DNA from: JAFEDN01 sp963712715
Lineage (GTDB): Bacteria > Pseudomonadota > Gammaproteobacteria > Coxiellales > Coxiellaceae
DNA length: 64,000 nucleotides
Direction: 5' to 3'
Assembly (NCBI GenBank): GCA_963712715.1
Contig: CAVQJI010000048.1
Coordinates: 62,001-126,000 of the forward strand
Part shown: one piece after another, positions 16,760-23,939 of the stretch
Layout: every line of letters begins with the position of its first letter
Position numbering within the stretch: position 1 is the stretch's first letter
The notes under the pieces: model-generated
The model's input: the letters and a program-made list of their open reading frames with translations, nothing else
What the model was told of the DNA's origin: nothing
Database searches by the model: none
Translations under genes and position numbers: made by a program

Positions 16760-19498
16760 CTATTCAATCAAAAGCCCGGCGCCGGCACGTTCGGGCTTTG
16801 GTAAAAGCTGATGTTTGGCGTTAACATTTAAGAGAGCAGCCACTGGAATCCATTCTTCTCTTAATTTGATTGATAAATCCGGATTGAGAATATAATGTCC
16901 CAGCCGCACTCGCTTGAATAATTTCCGATTATAGCGATCCTGGCGGGATATCTCGTTTTTCGACAATAAACTCGATAAATAAGTCCGTTTTTTGCGATAG
17001 TCCGCCAGTACCCGTTCGGGAAAATTTTCCAACACCTGGAGATAATCCGCTGTCGTCAATCCTCCTCCTCTAAAGTGGGACCGGTTTATCAACAGCCAAA
17101 GGGTGACGTAAAACAATAAAAATTCCATGTTTTTCTGATCGATTTTTATTAAACAGCCCTCCGCCTGGACACTCAAAGCGGCCGGTGAGAGTAACACATA
17201 ACTGTCAGCCAATTTGTTTTGACAAAACCGCGGGTCCTGGCAGGCGCGATGCAACAAGATTTGAAAGGCGTCACGATGGTGGTTATCGGTGAGATCGCTA
17301 CTCGATCCGGCGGATAACAGCGTCTTTATCAATGCTGCATTGCCGACATACGCCGCTGCCATTAACGGCGTTTGATTAAACGGATTACGAAAATCAACGC
17401 CATAGAGATCCACTTCTCTTAATACGCTTGCCGGATTTTTAAACGCCGAGCTGTCAAAATATTTTCGTTGAATCAAATCGGCGCTTTTTTCCAGATTTTG
17501 TGCCGGTGGAAATTTCTGCTCTTTGAACAGGTGCAGCGCCGAGGAATCCTGATAGACCATCACGTATTCAAAATAGGCAATTTTTTGCTTCTTATCAGTA
17601 TTCGGCATGAAGACGATCTGTTTTAGATATTCTGCTTTTTCAGGCGTGATCACTTCCCAGGGCACTGGTTTTTTCTGAATTAAACGTTCCCGAATGGCAT
17701 CCGCCTGTTCCTGTTTGCCTTGCAGCTCCAGTTTCCTGGCCTCTCTCTGCCATTCTTCCAGAGTCGAATCGCCACCGGCAATCGCTAAATGATCACGTTG
17801 CTCCTGCAATTCCAGCAATGAATACAGAGGATGCCGCATGCTGGATTCCACCCAATAGATTTTTTGGACCGATCGTGTTAACGCTACATAAAGCGCATTA
17901 ATATAAAATTTATAGATCTCTAAAGATCGATCGGTTTTATCTTTCAAACGGCCGTATGTCAGCGGTTTATTTAAATCCTCCACAGTCACGCCACGGGTGA
18001 TTTCTAAAAAAGACTCAGGTTCCGCAGAAATAAAATCAAACAGGATAATCTGATCATACTCCAGTCCTTTAACTTCATAAATTGAAAAAATCAACGGCGT
18101 TTCAAATAATCGCGCCGCTTCTGCTTTCCATTCATCCCGCAATACAATCACTGCCACTTGGGTCGATTTGCGTGTTTTGCGATTCAGTTCACGGACATTG
18201 TCGCTCGCGGCATTTAAAAAAATCACTTCACCGTCATACGGGGAACGGCTCTCAATCAAATAATGACTTTCCTTATCGACTGATCCCAGGCGGGCGTTTT
18301 TCAATTTTAATACGCGGTTGGCGATTGCAGTCACTGCGACAGAATTGCGGTAATTGGTGGTTAATATCCGCGTCACCTGCTGAGAAGCAGTCAAATCCTC
18401 TTGATAGAAAAGTGTTTTTATTTTCGCCCAGGAAAAAAAATTCGGATGCACGATCTGGTTAGCGTCGCCGCATAATAAAAATTGTCCGGGGTTTTTTAGC
18501 GTTTTCAGGATAAGCACTAACTGGATATTGGTAAAATCCTGAATTTCATCGACTACCACAAAATCGTAACGCGCTTCACAGCGTGATAAGTAATCGTAAG
18601 ACACCAGGTTGATATCATACCACACGCGTTGTTTCAACATCGCCAGGTATTTCTCGTAAAGTTCATAAATCTGTTCCCGTTGCTCCGGCAAAAAAATGGA
18701 TTGTTTAATCCCCAAATCCATATAATCCGCTCGGGATAAATAAGGTTTATCGATCACCGGTCCGCTGAATACCCCTTTGAATTCTTCATAAAGCGCATGC
18801 GTATTCTGTAATATTTTATGACGCTGCCATGGTTTGACCCATTCTTTGAACGTTTTGAAAGTCATTTCCCTGCCTGCGGGAACATGGATGGTTTCAATCA
18901 ATTCCTGATAAGACAAAAAGTCAACGGTCTGTAAATCATTTTGATATTGATGGGAATAATAGAGATTACGGGAATTTTGCACTAAATATGGTGAATGAGT
19001 GACGTATAAAATATCGCCGGTGGTTTGCTTCATTTTTTCCAGCGTCAACGCGGTCTTGCCACTTCCGGCGGAACCGATGATCAACACCGGCGGCCGTGTT
19101 TGATAAATTTCCTGTTGTATCTCATCGAATGAAATCACTTTATCCAACCAGTGGAACCGGGAATTATTTTTGTTAAGGTAGGCGATGGGTTCTGCCGGTT
19201 CGCTATCCGGATAGATAATTTTGGATTCGTCCACTGCCGCGCCATTGAGAAATCGGGATTTGCTGTAATCATGCTGACGAATGACTTCCAGCATTAGTGC
19301 ATAAGTTTCGCCTGCATAGCGAACTATTTTGAACAGCAATCGATTGGAGTGATCGAGCTCTGCCCGATAATAAGAGGTAGGCTGTAGTTTTTTAACATCT
19401 GCTGAATAAAAATCATTTTTGTGAATCATCTCAACGACTTTGGCGTAAGCCTTCTCCACACCTTGGATATTTAAATCCTGGTATTCAAGAACATACAT
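16760..19498 (-). CDS. UvrD-like superfamily 1 helicase with RelE-like N-terminus and C-terminal ankyrin-like repeats
   Basis: 912 residues. Residues ~1-90 resemble a RelE/ParE-type fold (RLLFKIVRYAGETYALMLEV followed by the H-D-Y-S-K end). The motor follows: Walker A GSAGSGKT at 142-149, DEIQD at 317-321 (motif II), GDANQIVHP (motif III), TTNYRNS (motif IV), VKGLEYDQIILFDF (motif V) and ALYVALTRS (motif VI). These catalytic motifs look intact. Residues ~700-760 hold one or two ankyrin-like units (TPLMAAAYVGNAALIKTLLS). The last 150 residues are not recognised. It is not UvrD, Rep or RecB itself. The extra domains suggest a specialised role, possibly RNA- or phage-related, which is inference. 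Confidence 0.75.
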   Translation of the reverse strand: MYVLEYQDLNIQGVEKAYAKVVEMIHKNDFYSADVKKLQPTSYYRAELDHSNRLLFKIVRYAGETYALMLEVIRQHDYSKSRFLNGAAVDESKIIYPDSEPAEPIAYLNKNNSRFHWLDKVISFDEIQQEIYQTRPPVLIIGSAGSGKTALTLEKMKQTTGDILYVTHSPYLVQNSRNLYYSHQYQNDLQTVDFLSYQELIETIHVPAGREMTFKTFKEWVKPWQRHKILQNTHALYEEFKGVFSGPVIDKPYLSRADYMDLGIKQSIFLPEQREQIYELYEKYLAMLKQRVWYDINLVSYDYLSRCEARYDFVVVDEIQDFTNIQLVLILKTLKNPGQFLLCGDANQIVHPNFFSWAKIKTLFYQEDLTASQQVTRILTTNYRNSVAVTAIANRVLKLKNARLGSVDKESHYLIESRSPYDGEVIFLNAASDNVRELNRKTRKSTQVAVIVLRDEWKAEAARLFETPLIFSIYEVKGLEYDQIILFDFISAEPESFLEITRGVTVEDLNKPLTYGRLKDKTDRSLEIYKFYINALYVALTRSVQKIYWVESSMRHPLYSLLELQEQRDHLAIAGGDSTLEEWQREARKLELQGKQEQADAIRERLIQKKPVPWEVITPEKAEYLKQIVFMPNTDKKQKIAYFEYVMVYQDSSALHLFKEQKFPPAQNLEKSADLIQRKYFDSSAFKNPASVLREVDLYGVDFRNPFNQTPLMAAAYVGNAALIKTLLSAGSSSDLTDNHHRDAFQILLHRACQDPRFCQNKLADSYVLLSPAALSVQAEGCLIKIDQKNMEFLLFYVTLWLLINRSHFRGGGLTTADYLQVLENFPERVLADYRKKRTYLSSLLSKNEISRQDRYNRKLFKRVRLGHYILNPDLSIKLREEWIPVAALLNVNAKHQLLPKPERAGAGLLIE
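16770..16799. terminator. Hairpin overlapping the convergent gene ends
   Basis: AAAAGCCCG and CGGGCTTT pair around a 13-nt loop inside the last codons of the helicase gene. On the minus strand the stem is followed by TTTTGATTG. It may serve as a terminator for the permease (+) and the helicase (-). Confidence 0.4.
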
Positions 19499-19552
19499 AG
19501 ATACGCTCCCCTCATTGAATAATCAAAGCAATTGCCCTGTCTGTGGCACTAT

Positions 19553-19706
19553 TACCTTTTCAATTTAATTCTGACCGGTTGCAAGAATAGTCATTGCGAG
19601 CGTGAGCGAAGCAATCCAGTACAGAGTTTCTACAAAGTCTGAACTGGATTGCTTCGCTCACGCTCGCAATGACGAATTCAACCAGTCAAAACTAAATGAA
19701 AATGGT
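19553..19706. repeat. Palindromic MITE-like element, copy A
   Basis: The core is an almost perfect ~40-bp-arm inverted repeat at 19590-19673, starting GTCATTGCGAGCG and with GAAGCAATCCAGT in the arm. The palindrome extends outward through weaker arms (TTTTCAATTTAATTCTGACC at the left). Four more cores are at 26740-26824, 33974-34057, 35394-35477 and 38502-38585. Confidence 0.8.
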
Positions 19707-19754
19707 GCTAGCATTGTAACTGATCACGGGGTAGATAGGAACGCATTGCCGCAA

Positions 19755-19875
19755 TTCCCCCTTACGATCCCCCATAGCGTAAGGTATTTTCTGCGAAAAA
19801 TATTTATATTGAAAAATAATTATTTCAATATTTCATGCGGATTTAGCTAATTTTTCCTTTAGCGGGAATTGCTGA
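19755..19875. repeat. Dispersed ~120-bp repeat, copy R2
   Basis: Diverged copy of 1215-1334 with identical ends (CCCCCAT near the left, AGCGGGAATTGCTGAT at the right) and an AT-rich middle. Together with copy A it fills most of the 380-bp gap between the helicase start and the small secreted protein. No gene is seen in that gap. Confidence 0.5.
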
Positions 19876-19880
19876 TGAAT

Positions 19881-20261
19881 TTATTTAATAACCTGAACCG
19901 AACATTCGATCCAGCGTTTTCCGTTGGGCAGTATTTTTTCTCCGGTGATTTTGACTTTTACCGCCACCGTATTTTCGGGGATGTAATGGATACACCGGCC
20001 AAATCCGCCATTGTTAGGTCTGTTATCAAAAATATTAAAGGGTTTATAGGCCTCAAGGGTATAAGGTCCGTAATGTTCATGAGACAGGCCTCGTACAAAT
20101 ATCTGGGCTGAAATCTCTGTGTTAGGCACTTGCACGTTCATCGATAGCGGACTTAAATTTTCTACAACAACCAGAGTCCCGTCAGGTTCCGCAAAAGCTG
20201 AAACGGAAATCGTTGAGATGAGCGCTAAAAATAGTACTTTGATTGATTTTTTGACTTTCAT
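19881..20261 (-). CDS. Small secreted or periplasmic hypothetical protein
   Basis: 126 residues. AGGTGG lies 6 nt before the ATG at 20261; a GTG nine bases upstream is less likely. A typical signal peptide (MKVKKSIKVLFLALISTISV then SAFA-EPDG) predicts export with cleavage after Ala. The mature part is ~100 residues, probably beta-rich, with two cysteines (in FGRCIHY and WIECSVQ) that could form a disulfide. No family recognised. Confidence 0.7.
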   Translation of the reverse strand: MKVKKSIKVLFLALISTISVSAFAEPDGTLVVVENLSPLSMNVQVPNTEISAQIFVRGLSHEHYGPYTLEAYKPFNIFDNRPNNGGFGRCIHYIPENTVAVKVKITGEKILPNGKRWIECSVQVIK

Positions 20262-20325
20262 GTTTACCACCTGCTATCTTTTATGAATGAATTAATTGTT
20301 TTATTATACCCATCCTTTGACCATT

Positions 20326-20468
20326 TTACAATCTATTTTTAAAAGGCAGGTAGCCACATGAATCAATCACTTCTGTTAAGCCGGGATGGGGCACGGGAAC
20401 TCGAATGAGCAGTGAACCTGATTCAGGATAAATCGAGGCCACACGCCCCCAGCCAATCCTATACCAGC
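20326..20468 (-). pseudogene. Possible coding remnant of an unrecognised protein
   Basis: Directly after the stop of the YeiH-type gene, an open frame without a start codon reads ...GRVASIYPESGSLLIRVPV... and ends ...YLPFKNRL before a TAA. The composition looks protein-like rather than random, but no family is recognised and it could be chance. The rest of 20262-20468 shows nothing else. Confidence 0.2.
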
Positions 20469-21488
20469 CTATAAAAATTTAACTAACAGATAGGTCACAC
20501 CCGTCAGCCAGATAAATAGAAAAATAGCTAAATACATGGGTTTTAAGCCCACTGTTTTGATTTTGTTTAAATTGGTTTCGATACCGATGGCTGCCATCGC
20601 CATGGTTAATAACAGGATATCCAGTTGATTAATCAGCGCGACTATCGGTGCAGGCAACACATGCAAAGAGTTAAAACCAATGACTGCGGCGAACGCCACC
20701 GCAAACCAGGGAATCGTCAGGCGTCTTTTGCTTTGGCTTTTTTCTTTCAACGCACGCACTTCAAAAAATGAAAGGATCAGCAATACCGGCACTAATAATA
20801 ATACTCGCGTCATCTTCACTATTACCGCAGTATTACCAGCCGCTACACTGACGTTCGCGCCCGCTACTAGCGCCTGCGCAACTTCATGCACACTGGCCCC
20901 GGCAAAAATACCAAATTGATTATCCGTGAAATTAAATACCCCGGCATGCTGCAATAGTGGATATAAAAACATTCCTAATGTGCCAAACAGGACGACAGTA
21001 CCCACGGCAACGCTGGCTTTGTAAGATTCGCTTTTAAGGACATCTTCTACCGCCAGTACCGCCGCGGCGCCGCAAATCGCCGAACCGGAGCTAATCAGCA
21101 ATGCCAGATGACGGTCTAATTTTAATACCTTCACACCCAGCCAATAACCGGAGAGCAACGTGGAAGTCACCACGATGACGTCCAGCAATAATCCTTCCAT
21201 GCCGACCGAGGCAATCTGCTGAAAACTAACCCGAAAGCCATACAGAATAATCGCCAATCGCAATAAGCGCCTGGTAGCAAAATGAATACCTGGCGTCCAC
21301 AGCTCCGGTAACGCATGCCGCAAGGTATTGCCATACAGTATCCCCAGAACGATGGCTATCACCAGCGGGCTGATACCCGCTTTGATTAACCAAGGCATTT
21401 GCGCAATATAGAGACTTGATAGCGCGAACAGCGCGATAAATAAAATGCCGTTAAGCGTATGAGGACGATTGTGTTTTGAAAAAGGCAT
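20469..21488 (-). CDS. YeiH-family (UPF0324) putative sulfate exporter
   Basis: A 339-residue integral membrane protein with about ten hydrophobic helices. It has the family's hallmark stretches: PLVIAIVLGILYGN near the N-terminus, RLAIILYGFRVSFQQI, ISSGSAICGAAAVLAVEDVLKS and GIFAGASVHEVAQALVAG. The family (PF03601) is annotated as putative sulfate exporter; the real substrate is poorly established. The LysR regulator often found beside it is not here. A possible gene remnant follows its stop. Confidence 0.85.
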   Translation of the reverse strand: MPFSKHNRPHTLNGILFIALFALSSLYIAQMPWLIKAGISPLVIAIVLGILYGNTLRHALPELWTPGIHFATRRLLRLAIILYGFRVSFQQIASVGMEGLLLDVIVVTSTLLSGYWLGVKVLKLDRHLALLISSGSAICGAAAVLAVEDVLKSESYKASVAVGTVVLFGTLGMFLYPLLQHAGVFNFTDNQFGIFAGASVHEVAQALVAGANVSVAAGNTAVIVKMTRVLLLVPVLLILSFFEVRALKEKSQSKRRLTIPWFAVAFAAVIGFNSLHVLPAPIVALINQLDILLLTMAMAAIGIETNLNKIKTVGLKPMYLAIFLFIWLTGVTYLLVKFL

Positions 21489-21562
21489 TCATCAATTCCT
21501 ATAAAATTTAGCTCATTGATCCAAACCATCATAGTATGCTCCAATCATCCCAGCCGGAATAG

Positions 21563-21577
21563 AGCGGGAATTGCTGA
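21563..21577. repeat. REP-like half-site AGCGGGAATTGCTGA
   Basis: The 15-bp box is identical to the right end of repeats R1 and R2 but stands alone in the divergent spacer between the YeiH-type gene and the ATPase. Confidence 0.4.
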
Positions 21578-21630
21578 CTTGGGTACAGTTTGTACCCCCT
21601 TGAAATGATTTGCGGCAGATAATAAATTCC

Positions 21631-21696
21631 TTACCAAAACGTGATCCTGTGCCATTTTTTCGTTGGTAAAATGTGATTTAAATCACGTTTTGGTAA
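21631..21696. promoter_or_regulatory. Three operator-like boxes upstream of the DUF4143 ATPase
   Basis: TTACCAAAACGTGAT (21631-21645) recurs as its exact reverse complement at 21682-21696. A related direct copy TTGGTAAAATGTGAT lies between them at 21663-21677, and GTGATTTAAATCAC in the middle is itself palindromic. The set ends 41 bp before the ATPase start and is a plausible binding array for a repressor or activator. Confidence 0.5.
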
Positions 21697-21737
21697 CATA
21701 TTGGATTTTTCATCACTGAAATGGTAAAATCATATCC

Positions 21738-23075
21738 ATGAAGCGAGATATTTACTCTAAGTTAGTGACATGGAAAGGCTCCAGAACCCGCAAGCCCTTG
21801 ATTTTAAGAGGAGCGCGGCAGGTCGGCAAGACTCATTTGCTGCGCACGTTTGGCAGGCAGGAGTATACATCTTCCGTTTATCTGAATTTTGAAGAAGATC
21901 CCTCGCTAAACCGTTTATTTGCCGACAATCTTAAACCGGGCGTTATTCTGGAAAACATTCGTGCTTATCTAAATCAGGATATTAAATCTGAAACCACCTT
22001 GCTGATTCTGGACGAAATTCAGGAATCACCGCAGGCGTTAAACAGTTTAAAATATTTTCAAGAGCAAGCCAACGAATTCCATATCGTCGCCGCAGGATCA
22101 TTATTGGGGGTCTTACTGGCTCAGACAAAAGGTTTTCCGGTCGGCAAAGTGAATTTTCTGGACTTATATCCATTGAGCTTTTTTGAATTCCTGGAGTCGA
22201 TTGGGGAAACCAGACTACGGGAAATGTTATTAAATCTCAATGCCTCCTCTCAAATTTCTGATGTGCTGCATGAACGGCTGATAAAACTGTTAAAAAAATA
22301 TTTATTTATTGGCGGAATGCCGGAAGCGGTATTGGAATATGTGCAAACAGAAAATTTATTGGCGATTAAAGATATACAAAATGAAATTTTAAGAGCTTAT
22401 TTATTGGATTTTGCTAAACATGCACCTAAAGAACAGATAATAAAAATTACTCAGGTATTGGAACAAATTCCGGCGCAATTAGCCAAAGAGAATAAGAAAT
22501 TTGTGTTTTCAGCCTTGCGCAAAAGCGCGCGCGGACGGGAATACGAAACGGCCATCCAGTGGCTGGCCAATGCGGGTTTAATTTATCAAAGCTTCCACGT
22601 GTCTACGCCCAAATTACCTTTGATCGGATACGCCAATAAGAACGCTTTCAAAGTTTTTCTACTGGACGTTGGTCTTCTTTCAGCCATGAGTCGCATCCCG
22701 CCAAAATCCGTCGTTGAAGAAAATGGATTATTCACTGAATTTTATGGAGCATTTACAGAAAATTTTGTCGCCCAGGAATTAGCGGCAACGCACAACCCAC
22801 TCTATTATTGGACCAGTGAAGGCATTGCCGAAGTAGATTTTTTAATCGAACAGGAACTCAATATTTATCCACTCGAAGTCAAGGCTGGTTTCTCTCGCAA
22901 AAAGAAAAGCCTGCTGGTATATGCTTCTAAATATCATCCTCAATGCCTGCTGAGAGCATCTTTGAGAAATCTGAGAAAAGATAACAATATTTTCAATTTT
23001 CCCCTGTATCTGGTCAGCCAATTTAACCGGTTAATGCCCGGCAATGAGAATAAAATCACTGATGAGTCAGGATAA
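21738..23075 (+). CDS. AAA-type ATPase with DUF4143 domain
   Basis: 445 residues. The N-terminal AAA_14 module has Walker A GARQVGKTHLLR near residue 30 and Walker B LLILDEIQ near residue 95, followed by the sensor-type HIVAAGSLLGVLLA. The C-terminal DUF4143 part holds a nuclease-like pattern, EVDFLIEQ then YPLEVKAG, resembling the D-x(n)-E-x-K of PD-(D/E)XK folds. Such proteins are common as single accessory genes with unproven roles, sometimes proposed in defence or toxin-antitoxin settings. It lies just upstream of hicAB behind operator-like boxes. Confidence 0.85.
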   Translation: MKRDIYSKLVTWKGSRTRKPLILRGARQVGKTHLLRTFGRQEYTSSVYLNFEEDPSLNRLFADNLKPGVILENIRAYLNQDIKSETTLLILDEIQESPQALNSLKYFQEQANEFHIVAAGSLLGVLLAQTKGFPVGKVNFLDLYPLSFFEFLESIGETRLREMLLNLNASSQISDVLHERLIKLLKKYLFIGGMPEAVLEYVQTENLLAIKDIQNEILRAYLLDFAKHAPKEQIIKITQVLEQIPAQLAKENKKFVFSALRKSARGREYETAIQWLANAGLIYQSFHVSTPKLPLIGYANKNAFKVFLLDVGLLSAMSRIPPKSVVEENGLFTEFYGAFTENFVAQELAATHNPLYYWTSEGIAEVDFLIEQELNIYPLEVKAGFSRKKKSLLVYASKYHPQCLLRASLRNLRKDNNIFNFPLYLVSQFNRLMPGNENKITDESG

Positions 23076-23114
23076 AAAACATCAGTCACGACGCCAAAAA
23101 ACCTAAAATTTACC

Positions 23115-23143
23115 TTGACACACGGACGTTATCGTCCGATAAT
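23115..23143 (+). promoter_or_regulatory. hicAB promoter with embedded operator
   Basis: TTGACA and GATAAT are separated by exactly 17 bp. CGGACG (23123-23128) and CGTCCG (23133-23138) form an inverted repeat in the spacer, well placed for autorepression by HicB. The -10 box ends 6 bp before the hicA ATG, so the message could start at or next to the start codon. Confidence 0.75.
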
Positions 23144-23149
23144 AAGAAA

Positions 23150-23365
23150 ATGAAGGGATCAGAATTTCTCAAAAAACTAAAAGCCTTAGGGAAAAAACAA
23201 GGTATTGTGGTTAAAATTGAGCAACGTCGTGGAAAAGGTAGCCACAGCACCTTATTTTATGGTGAACGATTTACGATTATTCGTAATTTAAAAGATGAAC
23301 TAAAAACAGGCACATTCAATGCCATGTTAAAGCAACTTGGCATTAAAGAAATTGATTTGAGGTAA
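23150..23365 (+). CDS. hicA: HicA-family mRNA interferase toxin
   Basis: A 71-residue basic protein of the HicA family, which folds like a double-stranded-RNA-binding domain and cleaves mRNA until neutralised by HicB. The catalytic histidine lies in GKGSHSTLFY near residue 31 and the family's C-terminal GTFNAMLKQLGI is present. The start matches the family N-terminus (M-x-x-x-E-F-L-K-K-L). No leader or ribosome-binding site fits between the promoter and ATG. hicB follows 2 bp after the stop, toxin first, as is usual for hicAB. Confidence 0.9.
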   Translation: MKGSEFLKKLKALGKKQGIVVKIEQRRGKGSHSTLFYGERFTIIRNLKDELKTGTFNAMLKQLGIKEIDLR

Positions 23366-23367
23366 CG

Positions 23368-23829
23368 ATGATGAGACATTTTAATTATCCTGTTAAATTA
23401 ACCAAACAGAAAAAAGGCGGATTCCTGGTAGAATTCCCGGATTTACCGGAGGCCATTACTCAAGGAGAAAATAAAGAAGACGCACAAGAGCAAGCCGTAG
23501 ATTGTTTAGAAGAGGCCATTGCAAACCGTATAGAAATGAAATTGGATATTCCTGTACCGAGCAAACTCAAGAGAGGACAGTATTGCGCATCGTTGCCCGC
23601 GACATTAGTTGCGAAAGCCGCACTATATCTGATTATGCGCGATCGCAGTTTAACCAATATTGCTTTGGCTAAAAAACTTCATTGCGATGAAAAGGAAGTC
23701 CGCCGATTGCTGGATCCTCATTATAGCTCCAGGTTCCCTCGCCTTGAACAAGCGCTACACATGCTAGGGCAACATTTGAATGTGGTAGTAGCAAAAGATA
23801 GAGCGACTCAGCGTACCACTCGACTGTAA
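23368..23829 (+). CDS. hicB: HicB-family antitoxin
   Basis: 153 residues. The N-terminal half is the HicB partial RNase-H-like fold (YPVKLTKQKKGGFLVEFPDL, then AITQGENKEDAQEQAVDCLE) that masks HicA. The C-terminal ~70 residues form a helix-turn-helix (SLTNIALAKKLHCDEKEVRR) for operator binding, so the protein can both bind toxin and repress the operon. GAGGTAA precedes the start. The start at 23368 or the next ATG at 23371 are both possible. Confidence 0.9.
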   Translation: MMRHFNYPVKLTKQKKGGFLVEFPDLPEAITQGENKEDAQEQAVDCLEEAIANRIEMKLDIPVPSKLKRGQYCASLPATLVAKAALYLIMRDRSLTNIALAKKLHCDEKEVRRLLDPHYSSRFPRLEQALHMLGQHLNVVVAKDRATQRTTRL

Positions 23830-23869
23830 CCAAAGTGATTTTGGATTTTGGGGTCAAGTCCTTAATTGT

Positions 23870-23908
23870 GACATAGAACATCATCAACGGTTGGTGATGT
23901 TCTGTGTC
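23870..23908. terminator. Hairpin between hicB and uup ends
   Basis: GACATAGAACATCA pairs with TGGTGATGTTCTGTGTC around a short loop with minor mismatches, between convergent stops. There is no strong U-run on either side, so terminator function is inferred from position. Confidence 0.45.
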
Positions 23909-23939
23909 GCGGAAGGGTATTTGCGCTGAAGATAAGATG

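Noticed and set aside
20271..20468. tRNA-like gene in the spacer beside the YeiH-type gene
   Set aside because: No cloverleaf, T-loop GTTCGAATC pattern or anticodon stem could be fitted.
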